A stretch of 64,000 nt of DNA, taken from Maniola hyperantus. Taxonomy: Eukaryota; Arthropoda; Insecta; Lepidoptera; Nymphalidae. Every line of letters begins with the position of its first letter. Positions within the stretch are counted from its first letter, which is position 1. The DNA lies in contig NC_048546.1 of assembly GCF_902806685.2 (NCBI RefSeq), positions 5,022,001-5,086,000 of the forward strand, written 5' to 3'. Positions 46,548 through 57,262 of the stretch are shown piece after piece. A model generated the notes under the pieces. It worked only from the letters and a program-made list of their open reading frames with translations, searched no databases and was not told the DNA's origin. Both the position numbers and the translations under genes were made by a program.

Positions 46548-46941
46548 CTAGCTTTGTTCGCGTGGATTAAGTTTTTTAAAATCCACTCTTTTATTTTCCG
46601 GGATGAAAGTAGCCTATGTACAGAGGCGTGCAATTCATAGAGGCATAAAAGTACTGCTTACCCTAGTTGAAATGACCAGTGGTCATTTTTCTTTATGACC
46701 TGCCATTCAGCAGGTCTCTATAAGCTATATCTAAGGCCTATCTTACTAATGCTTACCCTGGCTTCAAACTCTGTGCACGCCACTGCCTATGTACCTTACC
46801 TTAACTTACTTACTAACCTTAACCGGGACCTTAACTATACCCATACAAAAAATCAAGTCAAGCCGTTACTCTGTTGCGACGTGATTGAAGGACAAACCAA
46901 TAAACCAACAAAACACACTTTCGCATTTATAATATGGGTAG
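46548..46941 (+). repeat. Repeat C copy, C2 variant, split by a hAT MITE
   Basis: 46548-46620 holds the start and 'tccgggatgaaagtagccta'; after the insertion the copy resumes at 46786 and runs through 'actatacccatacaaaaaat', 'ttgcgacgtgattgaagg' to 'cactttcgcatttataata'. Removing 46621-46785 and one duplication restores a normal C copy apart from a small 'accttaacttact' expansion. Confidence 0.85.
46621..46785. mobile_element. hAT-type MITE with 8-bp target duplication
   Basis: The 165-bp insert begins CAGAGGCGTGCA and ends TGCACGCCACTG, inverted repeats of 12 bp with one mismatch. CCTATGTA flanks it exactly on both sides (46613-46620 and 46786-46793). An 8-bp duplication and CA(G)-type ends are diagnostic of the hAT superfamily. 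No transposase is encoded, so it must have been moved by an autonomous hAT elsewhere. The interrupted host sequence is repeat C, which makes the C copy the older one. Confidence 0.9.
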
Positions 46942-46967
46942 TGATTGTATTTTGTTTTAAGAATCTT

Positions 46968-47190
46968 TATCTGTATATATAAAAGGAAAATCTAACTGAC
47001 TGACTGGCTGACTAATCTATCAACGCAAATCTCAAACTACTCGATGGATCGGGACCGGGATGAAATTTGGCATGCAGATAGCTATTAATATGACGTACGT
47101 ATTTCTAAAAATTCAACCCCTAGGGGGTAAAATAGGGGGTTAAAATTTGTGTATTCCACTTGGACGAAGTTGCAAGCATAAGCTGGTTTT
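46968..47190 (-). repeat. Repeat D copy
   Basis: Plus strand: 'ctaactgactgactggctga', 'atgaaatttggcatgcagat', 'aattcaacccctagggggta', 'acttggacgaagttgcaagc', 'ataagctggtt'. Confidence 0.8.
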
Positions 47191-48597
47191 ATTTTATAAG
47201 GCCGGAATAAAATATTATGTAGGTATTTTATTAAGTACAATTCACGTAACTTAATTACACCACTTCGCTATAACAATAAACAATTTCCAAAATACCACCT
47301 CATTGGTATTCATGAAGAAACGACACCTGGTGTGTTCGAATTTGTATGCCTTTAACACTATATCGATTTAGTACCGATATCAAATTGTAGTTACGTCCTG
47401 CTAGGAATATTAATACTTACACTGTTCATGAATATATTTGTACCAAGTCTCCAGTCTTATTGGAATATTGCTCCTAACGTAGGACTTGTAGACCTGCCAA
47501 AGATAGAGATGTTAGAAACACCAGTGGAAATTCTTAAGCTTCATTTACGCCATAGTAACATAGTGCAACAGTTGGTAAAATTAGGCATAAATATGTGATA
47601 CTGCGATAATTCTTATACTGTAACTATTAATCAATTGACTGATAGTTGATAAACACTGAGTTTTATTAAAATCCAACTTTATCTTTATTAACTACCAACA
47701 ACGTTTTCGTCAAGAAAAGCGATTTCGTAACAGAACCCTTTCAATCGTCCTTTAAAATCCAAACAGAAACACTGACTTGTATACAGATAACCGAAAGTCA
47801 TTCGACTGATTGACTTATTTTGATACGTAATGTAATCAGCTCAATCATTTTATTTTTTATCTATAAGGGAAATGCATCATGCATTGGTACATATTTGAAA
47901 GAAAAAGAATGTTAAATAGGTATTATCGCTACGTATTATTTTTGATTAGATATCTGAAAACGAGGTCAAAATACGGAGTTAATCTACGATTAACTTAGTT
48001 TTTGACAAAAGCTATATAGTACATACACACGACTAATATTTTTGTTGCTGTTTAGCCATAGTTTAGTTTAGTGTAAGTAGTTGTAATTCTACCTAAAAAA
48101 ACCTAAGTTCACTGACTGAGACTGAGTTATTTGATATTTTTTTGTTTATCTATATAGGTCTTGATTACATAATTACGTAAACTTGCGCGCATCCATATAA
48201 ATATTTAAGAAACATGGAATTTTAATGGGAGTAGGTTGCGCCATTTATATTGGACATATTACAGACTGCATTACAAATTTTGGGATTTCTTTTAAAAGTA
48301 GTTTAGAGATTTAACAGTCGAATTCGACTGCTACGTGCTAATCGTAATGCTCAAGTAATATGGACTACATTAGCTGTGTGGGATGGGTGGTCTAACATAA
48401 ATATGTTCCAAAGGTGTTGGATTTCGCATTCTTTATTTGTTTCAATGACGTCTGTGTCTATTAAGTGTGGTTTTATTTCATTATGGCTTAACAAATAAGA
48501 GAATTTTTATTTTATTTAATGCGCAATGACATCGTAATTATTCCATGTTATCCCTCACCATATCTATTTTTTATGTGTGATACGATTAGAGCACTAA
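47191..48597. other. No supported feature
   Basis: AT-rich, repeat-poor, no gene recognised. Confidence 0.5.
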
Positions 48598-48889
48598 TGG
48601 CGCCGATTCTCTTGTCTTTCTCTAAACTAAGTTTAGAGTATCTGGATCTTTTTCTTTTTAATATTGCTAAAAAAGGACTGAACATGAACTTTACATTTAA
48701 AGACACTAAATGTTAGCGTACCTACGCCACAAATTTAAACAATAGGCTCGCGACTGGCAGCTAAAGTCACGAGGTTTGACAGCTCTAAATTAAATTTAAA
48801 ACTGTCAAATTGTGTCTGTCCTTTTCATATTACGTTAGTAAGAAGAGGATGCGAATACTCTAAAATTTAGGTGTGCAGAATCAGTACCA
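48598..48889 (-). mobile_element. MITE, 292 bp, inverted partner of 17902
   Basis: Begins TGGCGCCGATTCT and ends CAGAATCAGTACCA, inverted ends. In reverse complement it aligns along the 17902-18171 element ('aacctcgtgactttagctgc', 'aattcgcatcctcttctt'-type ends). It is 22 bp longer because of small indels. Confidence 0.8.
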
Positions 48890-48892
48890 ATA

Positions 48893-49115
48893 TCTACACT
48901 TCTACACTAATGTTATAAAGAGGAAAGATTTGTATTTTTGTTTGTGTGTAACGAATAAACTCAAAAACTATTGGACTGATTTAGAAAACTCTTTCACCAT
49001 TAGAAAGCTACATTATTCCCAAGTGACATTGGCTATATTATATTTTTTTTTCAACCAGAGATCCATACGAAAATACTAATTAGCTACCCGTACGAAGCTA
49101 GGGCGGGTCGCTAGT
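48893..49115 (+). repeat. Repeat F copy
   Basis: 'ctaatgttataaagaggaaa', 'gatttgtatttttgtttgtg', 'ctctttcaccattagaaagc', 'agggcgggtcgctagtcc'. A shorter relative lies at 58200. Abuts the MITE on its left and a C copy on its right. Confidence 0.65.
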
Positions 49116-49117
49116 CC

Positions 49118-49314
49118 ATACTTCCATATTAATATTATAAATGCGAAAGTGTGTCTGTCTATCTGTCATCCGTTAAACCGATTTTGATGGGTACAGAGAT
49201 AGCTTGCATCCCGAGAAAGGACATAAGCTACTTTTGATCCCGGAAAATTGAAGAGTTCCTACGGGATTTTTAAAATCCTATATCCACGCGACGAAATCGC
49301 GGGTATGATCTAGT
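49118..49314 (-). repeat. Repeat C copy, C1 variant
   Basis: Plus strand: 'atattaatattataaatgcg', 'accgattttgatgggtacag', 'gatagcttgcatcccgagaa', 'tcctacgggatttttaaaat', 'atccacgcgacgaaatcgcg'. Confidence 0.85.
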
Positions 49315-51806
49315 ATTTAATAAAAAAATATACATTTAGTAGTTGAATCACGTACGATAAAGTTAATTAAAGTTTATGGGTAATAAAATCACGATAACTG
49401 ACCAAAACAACTCACCTTATAGATTGTTAAGTCCATTTACATGTTATTTGGACACAAAATTTGTTTTTTAAATTTCTTATATAAACCACACACGTTCTTG
49501 GGGTCTTCTCACATGTCCCATGGTTCAGATATTACTAAAATAGGCACAATTTAACATACCTACATACATCAAAGATAAAGAAATTGCTTAAATATCAGGT
49601 TTCAAGTTAGACCTTTAACACATAGTTTTTTGGTGTGCATTAAAGAGGACTTATGTCAACAAAAAATTAAATACGTACCTATGTAATCTAATGCATATAT
49701 CTCGTTACACGTGTGTTGATGACGGAAGACCAACAGTCAGTCTCCCATAATTCCAAAATTTCCCCGTGGTAGGTACTAGTTTTTACATAATCGATCGATC
49801 TTCTCAAAGTTGCGATCGCTAACTAATTATTATTTATTTGTAACTTTGAAATGCGAATGAGAAACAGAATTAAAACAATAAAAACACTAATGAAAATTCC
49901 ATAGAACCAGCTCATGTCGCCTACTAGTCTTCCTATTACCATAAATGACCAATAAATTATCATTTCGACAAATAGTTATTGAGTAACAAGTTGAGATTAA
50001 AATCTATGGAATTTGCAATAATATGTCAACTGTAAATTAATTTTATTTAATAAACATCTTTGTTCCGCTTCGTTCGTAAGAGCCTACGCACATCAAAGAC
50101 GAAATACATACCTAATTAAAATACCTATGGAAAATAATTGTAATATTTTCACAACTAAGGTTAAAAGTAGCGCGTTTATTGTAAATATATTTATGTCTAT
50201 TGTGTGTACGTTTTAAACGATATATTTTATTAAAATACTAGCAACGACCTGATTCCGGATTTAAAATAATGTTGTAATCATAAATTAAGATTTGTGTATA
50301 TATTTTATTATTCCTTTTGGTTGTATTGTTTGTATCTAATGGTATTGACGCTAAGCATCTCCGTATTAGAGATTATGTTTTATACTCTTTTTACGATTAA
50401 TAATTTATTTATAGATAATTACTTTTAATTTTATTACAACATTGAAATTCTAATTATGTAAATAGCCCTAACGCTATTATGTTTCGATTTATATTTCTGT
50501 TACTTTTAAATGTTTATTTTTATTTTTACGTTACAATTTTTAACGTAACTTTTGAAACTTTATTGTGTTTTGTCTGAATTTTTTTCTGAAGAACATTACA
50601 GAAGTATATTCATTAGTTATTTGTATATTTAGATACTATATGTAACTTAAAAACTGGAACGAAATTAAGTCGAAGAAAGCTACACCGGATGTCTTTTGAA
50701 ATTAATTTGTTGTTTTAGATTTCCAAACCGACATCATCTTGAATTTATTGCTGCATTTTGTTTACCTAAATGCCATATATATCGCCATTATCGATTATTC
50801 ATCGATTTTATAATAATTCGAGAGACAACCTTACCATTTTCAATTAATCGAATGCATAAAGCGGCACATTCTGACTTTGAATTAGAATTGAATTGAATAT
50901 TAGACTTGTAAAAGCATAAATATTGATGTGAAATTATATAAAGTATTTAATTAATAATATTGAATGCCAATCAATCTATAATTTAAACATGATTGATACA
51001 ATAGGTATAACCATTTTCAATTTATTTTATGGTTTATCAGATTTATGTAGTTTTTACAAAGTTTTGTATGCATAATGATGATAAATAAATAGAAGCAAAC
51101 GAGTACTTTAATATTTTTAATGTATTCTTCTAGTTAGTTCTGCAAACTATTGTCTAAGTATATGCATTCAAAAGCCTAATGCACCTTCTTAAATTTAGAA
51201 ACAGTTAATATTGTCCCAATCCATATCAAATTTAACAACCATCTCGCACTATAGAACTAAATTAATCATAATAATTATATCTACATTCAGAAATGCTAAT
51301 GTTCAACCGTATATGTTAATAATATTATGTCTCGATGTAATATAACATGAGAATGCAATGAGTGGTAATATTCACAGTGGGGGACGATTGCTGGAACACG
51401 AATACTGTTTTACACTAGACGTATTTTTAACTTTCACTGCTAAAGAGATTTTTGATAAAAGTTATCATAAATGATCTGTTTTATCATTCAAGTAGTACTT
51501 TTCATAAATACTTTATATCTTTGTTGTACCTATTGTACTCCCTTTACAGCCTCTTGCACTGCCAAGGGTCACCGGTAGAGATGTTTAATAGAGATAAGTA
51601 CTTCCCTGTCCACTTTTACTCTCTTTTTCTCATTATTGTTACAACTTTGTAGAACAAATAAAAAATAAAATAAAATAAAGAAATACATAGAGTAGAACTG
51701 ATTATTTCAATTTTTAGTTGAAGGTGATACTATAAGCTAATACGAGTATATTTTTGGTTATATAACAAAAACAGCTAAACTGAATTATACAAAAGATGAA
51801 ACAGTA
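49315..51806. other. Longest repeat-free stretch, AT-rich
   Basis: About 2.5 kb of very AT-rich sequence (especially 50200-51400) with no recognised repeat and no domain-bearing frame. It resembles an intron or a long 3' untranslated region more than the repeat-rich background, but no exon is identified. 'ttacgttacaatttttaacg' near 50527 forms a small 8-bp inverted repeat. Confidence 0.45.
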
Positions 51807-51819
51807 GTACAGTTGTCAT

Positions 51820-51956
51820 TACTAAGTGATACCCGCGCAACCGCTAGGCTGTCGAGGGAGGAACACAGGTTTTAGTGGGTGCAAGCCCTACTTAACCCCT
51901 TTTTTCCCCTGATGGAGGGGTATGCGTCAGGCATTTCCTGTGTATTAAAAAAAAAG
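51820..51956 (+). mobile_element. Retroposed LINE-type 3' end with 13-bp target duplication
   Basis: GTACAGTTGTCAT occurs at 51807-51819 and at 51957-51969. Between are 137 bp ending in 'gtattaaaaaaaaagg', with 'aacacaggttttagtgggtg', 'cccctgatggaggggtatgc' and 'gtcaggcatttcctgtgta'. The duplication and the A-rich 3' end show target-primed retroposition. I recognise the body as the 3' end of a common lepidopteran LINE or its SINE, without a search. Confidence 0.85.
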
Positions 51957-51969
51957 GTACAGTTGTCAT

Positions 51970-53077
51970 AAAAACAGAATAATCGCGATTCTCTGAAGTT
52001 ACTTTTGTAGAACAGTTTGTCTAAAAGAAAAGGCAAGAGCAGCAGTTGAAGGTATAGTGCAAATGTGCCACACATACCTAGTAATAGTGCGTCTTCCCTA
52101 CTTGGTATGAGGATTTAATAATAATAATAAAATTGACTGTCGCCATTTATCGCTTATCTGAACATGGCTTAACATGCACTTATTAAACATACATTAGATA
52201 TCTCAGATTAAATACAATGACCATGACACGTTTTTGTGTCATACTAAAATTTCTAGAAAGTAACTCATCTGAGTTTGTCTTTATCATGCCTTAAATCTGA
52301 GTCATACATTTTGTAGAAGATTAAAGTTAATCACGAAAGATTAGCTCAAAATATTTTAAGGACGTATTATTAACCAATGTGTAAAACTATTAAGATTTTT
52401 GAAAGATGTTGAATGTTTAAAACCTACCGTTAGAGACAGTGCTACGTGCAAAATAAACGTAGAGAATTAAAAATTTTAACATACTTTTTTAAAATGAAAA
52501 TGTGACAATAAATCTTGAAGCTTTTGTCTAATTAGGTATTGTACAAGTCATGCCCGTGTGCAATTGGTGCCAAGAATTTAAAAAAAATAGTTTTTTGCCG
52601 AATTCTTGATGAAATCAAGAACTAGAGTTTATGTTCCATCAGAAACTACATGTTTTTCTGGCGTCTCTACATAATTAAAAGATTATTATAGGATTTTGCT
52701 AAAAAATCTACACAGTATTTTATTTTTCAAAGTTATTTTGGTATTGTAGTTGCGTGGTTCGATAGTTGCTAGGTGACTATGAATCGGGTTAATTAATCCA
52801 ATTGATATAGGAAGCCTCTACGTGTATCTGTAGACCTTGACTGATTTTCAATAACAGCTGTTCGATTCAACGTTGTTACTATTCTGCAGAAATTCCTGGC
52901 TATTTACCTACTTATAATCAACTATTATAGAGGAAGAAACGTGGTAAAGATATACTTTGCTATTGCATAGGTACCTAATCTACTCGTAGGTAAACTAATT
53001 ACTCAAATAATAATTATTATGTTCTTTAATGCAACAGAACAGCAAGAATTATAATGTATGTATCAGAATGTACAAAA
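51970..53077. other. No supported feature
   Basis: No gene or recognised repeat. Confidence 0.5.
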
Positions 53078-53283
53078 TAGATGATGCCTACAACTTCATA
53101 AAGGTGGATATAAGTTTTTTAAATTCTGTGGAAACTCTTTGATTTTCCGGGGCAAAAAATAGCACATGTGTGTTCCCGGAATTAAAGCTATCTCTGAACC
53201 ATATTTTGTTAAAATCGGTAAAACGGATGAGCCTTGAAAAGTAAGCAGCCAGCCAACACTTACACATTTATAATTTGGTTTTT
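53078..53283 (+). repeat. Repeat C copy, C1 variant, old
   Basis: 'gatgatgcctacaacttcat', 'tctgtggaaactctttgatt', 'ttccggggcaaaaaatagc', 'aaagctatctctgaaccata', 'aaaatcggtaaaacggatga', 'cttacacatttataattt'. It has many substitutions. Confidence 0.75.
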
Positions 53284-53757
53284 GTACCAATCTTACAAAT
53301 ACTGTAATAAATAAGCTCTATTTTCGTTGGAAAAGCTTATTCAATTAGTGAAAATTTATATCCTCGGTTAAGGGCAAATTAAATAGGCAGTTACGTAACG
53401 TAACAAAGTCTGAATTATAGGCTCGGAATTCTGCCAATTTGCTAAAGCCACTAAATAAATTGTAGAGTCAGACGAATTAAAATATCGTCGCCAATATGTG
53501 AAAAGTAGCGTTGGCGTGTGGTTTGAATTAATTTAGTAGTAATTTTGTTTGTGATGGTTTGAAGGTAGTCTGGGAACGTTTTAACAAGTTTTTGTGTACC
53601 TATACAACAGAAATACAGTAGGTATAAATAATATTTTAACTTAAGTATTTCGATTTTTAATCTAAATGGTTATCGCAATGGGTTGATGCTCTTTACATTG
53701 CGTTCGATTAAAACCCGGGAACTTTCGATCGTAGTACTACATATTTGTATGAGCACA

Positions 53758-54183
53758 CTACATTAGATTCGAATACACACTAGATTCGAATTTCGTTTTA
53801 CGATTTCGGAAAAAGAAATTATAGTTCAGCAGCCGCCTTGGGATTTTTTTCTGATCAATAACAGGCTGGATTTTCGTGAGTAGATTCCGTTTGACGAGAC
53901 GCTCAAGTTTTGTTCTGTGAAAATTCTGGATAAAGGTAGCTATTATACTTAACTTGTCAATTTGGTGGGGTGTTGAAATTGTCTGAATAGCAGTAAGTAT
54001 TTTTTTGAACATTGAGATAATTAGATAATAAACTCGGAAAAACAATTGTCCTGCAAAATAGATGGTATGACTGGAAGGTCCTCCACTCCAAATATGTCCT
54101 AATAACGAGGTCATAAAAATTATGAATAACCAGCTGATTGTTTGTATGCAGCTTAGTAAATATTTGTACAATGAAATGGCCAC
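53758..54183 (-). CDS. Unassigned 141-codon open frame
   Basis: An uninterrupted frame of 141 codons, long for so AT-rich a stretch and not overlapped by any recognised repeat. I do not recognise the protein. Two hydrophobic segments are visible near the N-terminus: about residues 4-30 (LYKYLLSCIQTISWLFIIFM region) and about 43-62 (YFAGQLFFRVYYLIISMF). The C-terminal third is strongly basic and hydrophilic. It could be a remnant or exon of a multi-pass membrane protein such as an insect chemoreceptor, but no signature motif of that family is present. By length alone it is near the limit expected by chance in 64 kb, so it may not be a gene. The gap 53284-53757 upstream holds nothing. Confidence 0.2.
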   Translation of the reverse strand: MAISLYKYLLSCIQTISWLFIIFMTSLLGHIWSGGPSSHTIYFAGQLFFRVYYLIISMFKKILTAIQTISTPHQIDKLSIIATFIQNFHRTKLERLVKRNLLTKIQPVIDQKKIPRRLLNYNFFFRNRKTKFESSVYSNLM

Positions 54184-54261
54184 ATAGTCCTACAAATTTA
54201 GTGGCACGTTTTCCCAGTCCTACGCTTAGTTGTCCATTTTACGGTAGCAATTTTTTAAATT

Positions 54262-54311
54262 TCACAACAAAGTAATCCTTTTTTCCCTTTTGAGGTGTGG
54301 AACCCAGAAAG
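54262..54311 (+). repeat. Repeat J 3' end fragment
   Basis: 'acaacaaagtaatccttttt', 'cccttttgaggtgtggaacc' is the last 50 bp of repeat J. Confidence 0.7.
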
Positions 54312-54827
54312 AAATACATACATTGTTACGTATTGATTAGGCTCTTCGGGGCAGTAGGTTAAGAGTGAAGTGAATCAACGTGTTGAATCACAATCTCTAT
54401 CAGCTCTACGTAGAGCGCTGACACTAAATTAATGTCTCCTCTCGAAGCTATCGGTGTATTGAGACATATCTATGAGAAGCATTAGCTTGGCTACTTAGTT
54501 TTGTATTTGTCTTATGCTATCGGATGACTGTGTAGTGAAAATGAAACATAAAGCGCACACAATATTGATTTTGAATCTTTTGTAAGGATATATAGCTATA
54601 CCTACCTACGTACGGCGTACGCACCTCGTAGTGTTTTATCCAATCATCATACATTTTTAAATAAATTAATTATATTGACCTCTTTTTGATTTTTAAAGTG
54701 AACACTTTGGGCGCGTTAGGGGATTTTGAGAGCTTTAAACTTCAAGGTTACATCACCGACATGCTATTGTTAGTAGTGCTGATAGTTGTGAAAACTAATC
54801 TAATGATAATGGTCTTAATTTATAAAT
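54312..54827. other. No supported feature
   Basis: No gene or recognised repeat. Confidence 0.5.
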
Positions 54828-55050
54828 TACTAGATTATACCCTTTGACGGACTTTGTCCCGTGGTCTACACAAAATTTAAACCCCTGTTTTACCCCTTTA
54901 GGGGTTGAATTTTCAAAAATCCTTTCCTAGCGAATGTCTACGTCATAATAACTATCTACATGCCAAATTTAAGGCCAATCCGTCCAGTTGTTTGAGCTGT
55001 GCGTTGATAGATCAGTCAGTCAGTCAGCTCCTCCTTTTATATATTTAGAA
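54828..55050 (+). repeat. Repeat D copy
   Basis: 'gacggactttgtcccgtggt', 'ctacacaaaatttaaacccc', 'tttaggggttgaattttcaa', 'gagctgtgcgttgatagatc', then a (cagt) run and 'ttttatatatttag'. Confidence 0.85.
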
Positions 55051-55069
55051 GAATATATAAGATAAACCG

Positions 55070-55240
55070 CGTTTAAGCAAGCGTAGTGTGGGACGCCCTT
55101 CAGCACGATGGACCGACGATATAAAGAGGCTGTTGGGAAGTGGCTGGATGAGGAAGGCTGAGGACCGGGTGTGGTGGCGCTCTTTAGGGAACGCCTATGT
55201 CCAACAGTGGATGTCCACAGGCTGATGATGATGATGATGA
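55070..55240 (+). pseudogene. LINE ORF2 C-terminus, frame intact
   Basis: From 55070 the frame reads RLSKRSVGRPSARWTDDI, then KRLLGSGWMRKAEDRVWW, then RSLGNAYVQQWMSTG, with a stop at 55223-55225. The motifs GRP..RW.DDI, G..W...A.DR..W and the final AYVQQW.STG are the standard C-terminus of a large class of insect LINE reverse-transcriptase proteins. The stop is followed at once by a (tgatga) tail, so the copy is a 5'-truncated insertion keeping only the last 50 codons, still undamaged, hence fairly young. Confidence 0.85.
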
Positions 55241-55637
55241 AACTTTATAAAGAAGTTAGTGTATTAAAGGTAGTTTTATTGAATATTTTTATATCAACTG
55301 AACACATCATTCCACATCAGAACAATGACTTGTATAAAACAGAAAGTAACTATGTTGTAATCGATTTCTGAAAAACTAACCGTAATTATAATTCCACGAA
55401 GCGTCTTATCAGTTGGATATCATATTTGTACAATACCTAACCGTAGGCATTTATAAATCATTATTTAAGTGGGTCATCTTTGTTACTTTGTGCCAGGAAC
55501 ATCAAAAAGCTCTTGAAGCTGAAAGGAAACTCACGGTTAGTGTGTGCTCAGTGCGTGTATGTATTTTGATAGTAGACAGCTTTGATTTAGACTGAGTTCA
55601 TGAAAAACAACTTGCATATTTACATATTATACTTACA
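55241..55637. other. No supported feature
   Basis: No gene or recognised repeat. Confidence 0.5.
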
Positions 55638-55992
55638 CAACCTAGATGATACCCGAGACGTTGTCAGCGTGGGTTTAAATTTTAAAAAACAACGGAAAAT
55701 CCAAGAGTTTTTCTTGGGGTGTCCGGGACAAATAAAAAAGTGGCCCTGTACGCAATCTACCTCTGTACCAAACGTCAAAATCGGTTTAACAGATAGTGAA
55801 ATACTAGCAGGTAGATATTCAAAATTTAACTGTACAACAGCTCTCACCGAACAATCTCCTTCGTGCCTTCTCCATAAACGTGACACTGGCGAAACACTCT
55901 GTGCCCAGCTGGCACACCTAAAAGCCAATAATTGGGAATTGAATTGAATTGAAATACTAGCAGACAGAATTTCACATTTATAATATTAAATA
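55638..55992 (+). repeat. Repeat C copy, C1 variant, split by a retroposed insert
   Basis: 'ctagatgatacccgagacgt', 'ctctgtaccaaacgtcaaaa', 'tcggtttaacagatagtga', then the insert at 55811-55950, then 'agacagaatttcacatttat'. Together the two parts make an ordinary C1 copy. Confidence 0.8.
55811..55950 (+). mobile_element. 140-bp insert with 13-bp target duplication
   Basis: GAAATACTAGCAG flanks it exactly at 55798-55810 and 55951-55963. The insert ends in a (gaatt) run, like a LINE or SINE tail. One plus-strand frame reads LRAFSINVTLAKHSVPSW and ends at a stop before the tail, so it may be the C-terminal end and 3' tail of a LINE. The family is not recognised. Confidence 0.8.
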
Positions 55993-56011
55993 CCTATGGA
56001 TAAGTGTGGAT

Positions 56012-56340
56012 AAGCTGTGATAGCCTAGTGGTTAGCACGTCCGCCTTCTAATCTGAGGTCAGGGGTTCGATCCCGGGCACGCACCTCTAACTTTTCGGAG
56101 TTATATGCGTTTTAATTAATTAAATATCACTTGCCTTAACGGTAAAGGAAAACATCGTGAGGAAACCTGCATGCCTGAGAGTTTTCCATAATGTTCTCAA
56201 AGGTGTGTGAAGTCTACCAATTCGCACATGGCCAGCGCGGTAGACTATGGCCAAAACCCTTCTCATTCTGAGAGGAGACCCGTGCTCTGTAGTGAGCCGG
56301 CGATGGGTTGATCATAATGATGATAATGATGATGATGAAT
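56012..56340 (+). repeat. SINE-B copy, best preserved in the window
   Basis: A-box TAGCCTAGTGG at 56021-56031 and B-box GGTTCGATCCC at 56064-56074, so the head is tRNA-derived. The body has 'aaatatcacttgccttaacg', 'gaggaaacctgcatgcctga', 'ggccagcgcggtagactatg', 'ctcattctgagaggagaccc', and a (gatgat) 3' tail. Reference copy for the family. Confidence 0.9.
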
Positions 56341-56845
56341 AAGTACTAGGTAAACCATAACATGAATGACTGCTGAATGAATTTGGGTATAATGTAGAAA
56401 ATTATATTTTTGGAATGTCGTCGTGCCAATTGAAAGCAATTTTAATTTTTGATGTGTTTATTTCTAATCACACTACAGCTTTTAATTCGTTGCCCTGGAT
56501 GTGTGTACATGCACAGATAGGTACTAGGTAGACCTATCATGTAACCTAACTAGCCCAACACGAACTAACCTACTAACCTGCAGGCAGAGGGCAGACTGGC
56601 GGAAGCGCGCAAAATTCAGTTGCCTTGCCTTACAAGCAATTAATATGTTAGATTTTTGACGCAACGAATTATTACGGTGGATTATACCGGAGAGTTACAA
56701 CAATGTTGTTGTATTTAAAAAAAACCTAATTGAAAAGTACTTCATTTGAATATTTGTTAATTAAAGTGTATGTATGAAATCTGTTTAACCTTTTAAGTAC
56801 TAATTTTATAAAGGTAAGAATAACAATGATTATTTTACTACGAAC
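56341..56845. other. No supported feature
   Basis: No gene or recognised repeat. Confidence 0.5.
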
Positions 56846-57262
56846 TAGCTGATGCCCGCAACTTCGTACGCGTGGATTAAGGTTTTTAAAAATCCTTTGG
56901 GAACTCTTCAATTTTCCGGGATAAAAAGTATCCTAGTAGTCCTTCCCGGGATGCAAGCTATCTCTGTAAATTTCGTCAAAATCGGTTGAACGGTTGAGCC
57001 GTGAAAAGCTAGCAGACAGACACACTTTCACATTTATAATATTACTAGATGATGCCCACGACTTCTTCCGCGTGGGTTTAGGTTTTTAAAAGTCCAATGG
57101 GAACTCTTTGATTTTTCCGGATAAAAAGTAGCCTATGTCCTTCCCCGGGACCCAAGCTATCTCTATACCAAATTTCGTCAAAATCGGTTGAACGGATGGG
57201 CCATGAAAGGCTAGCAGACAGACAGACAGATACACTTTCACATTTATAATATTAAGTATGGA
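56846..57262 (+). repeat. Two repeat C1 copies in direct tandem
   Basis: 56846-57048 and 57049-57262 each run from 'gatgatgcccgc/acgactt'-type starts through 'ccgggataaaaagtagcct', 'aagctatctct', 'cgtcaaaatcggttgaacgg' to (gaca) repeats and 'cacatttataatatta'. The second begins in the 'ataatattactag' end of the first, as if it inserted into that microsatellite-like tail. They are not identical to each other, so this is probably two insertions and not a recent duplication. Confidence 0.85.

Noticed and set aside
55600..55947. 115- and 102-codon frames on opposite strands
   Set aside because: Both are read through a repeat C1 copy and the insert within it.
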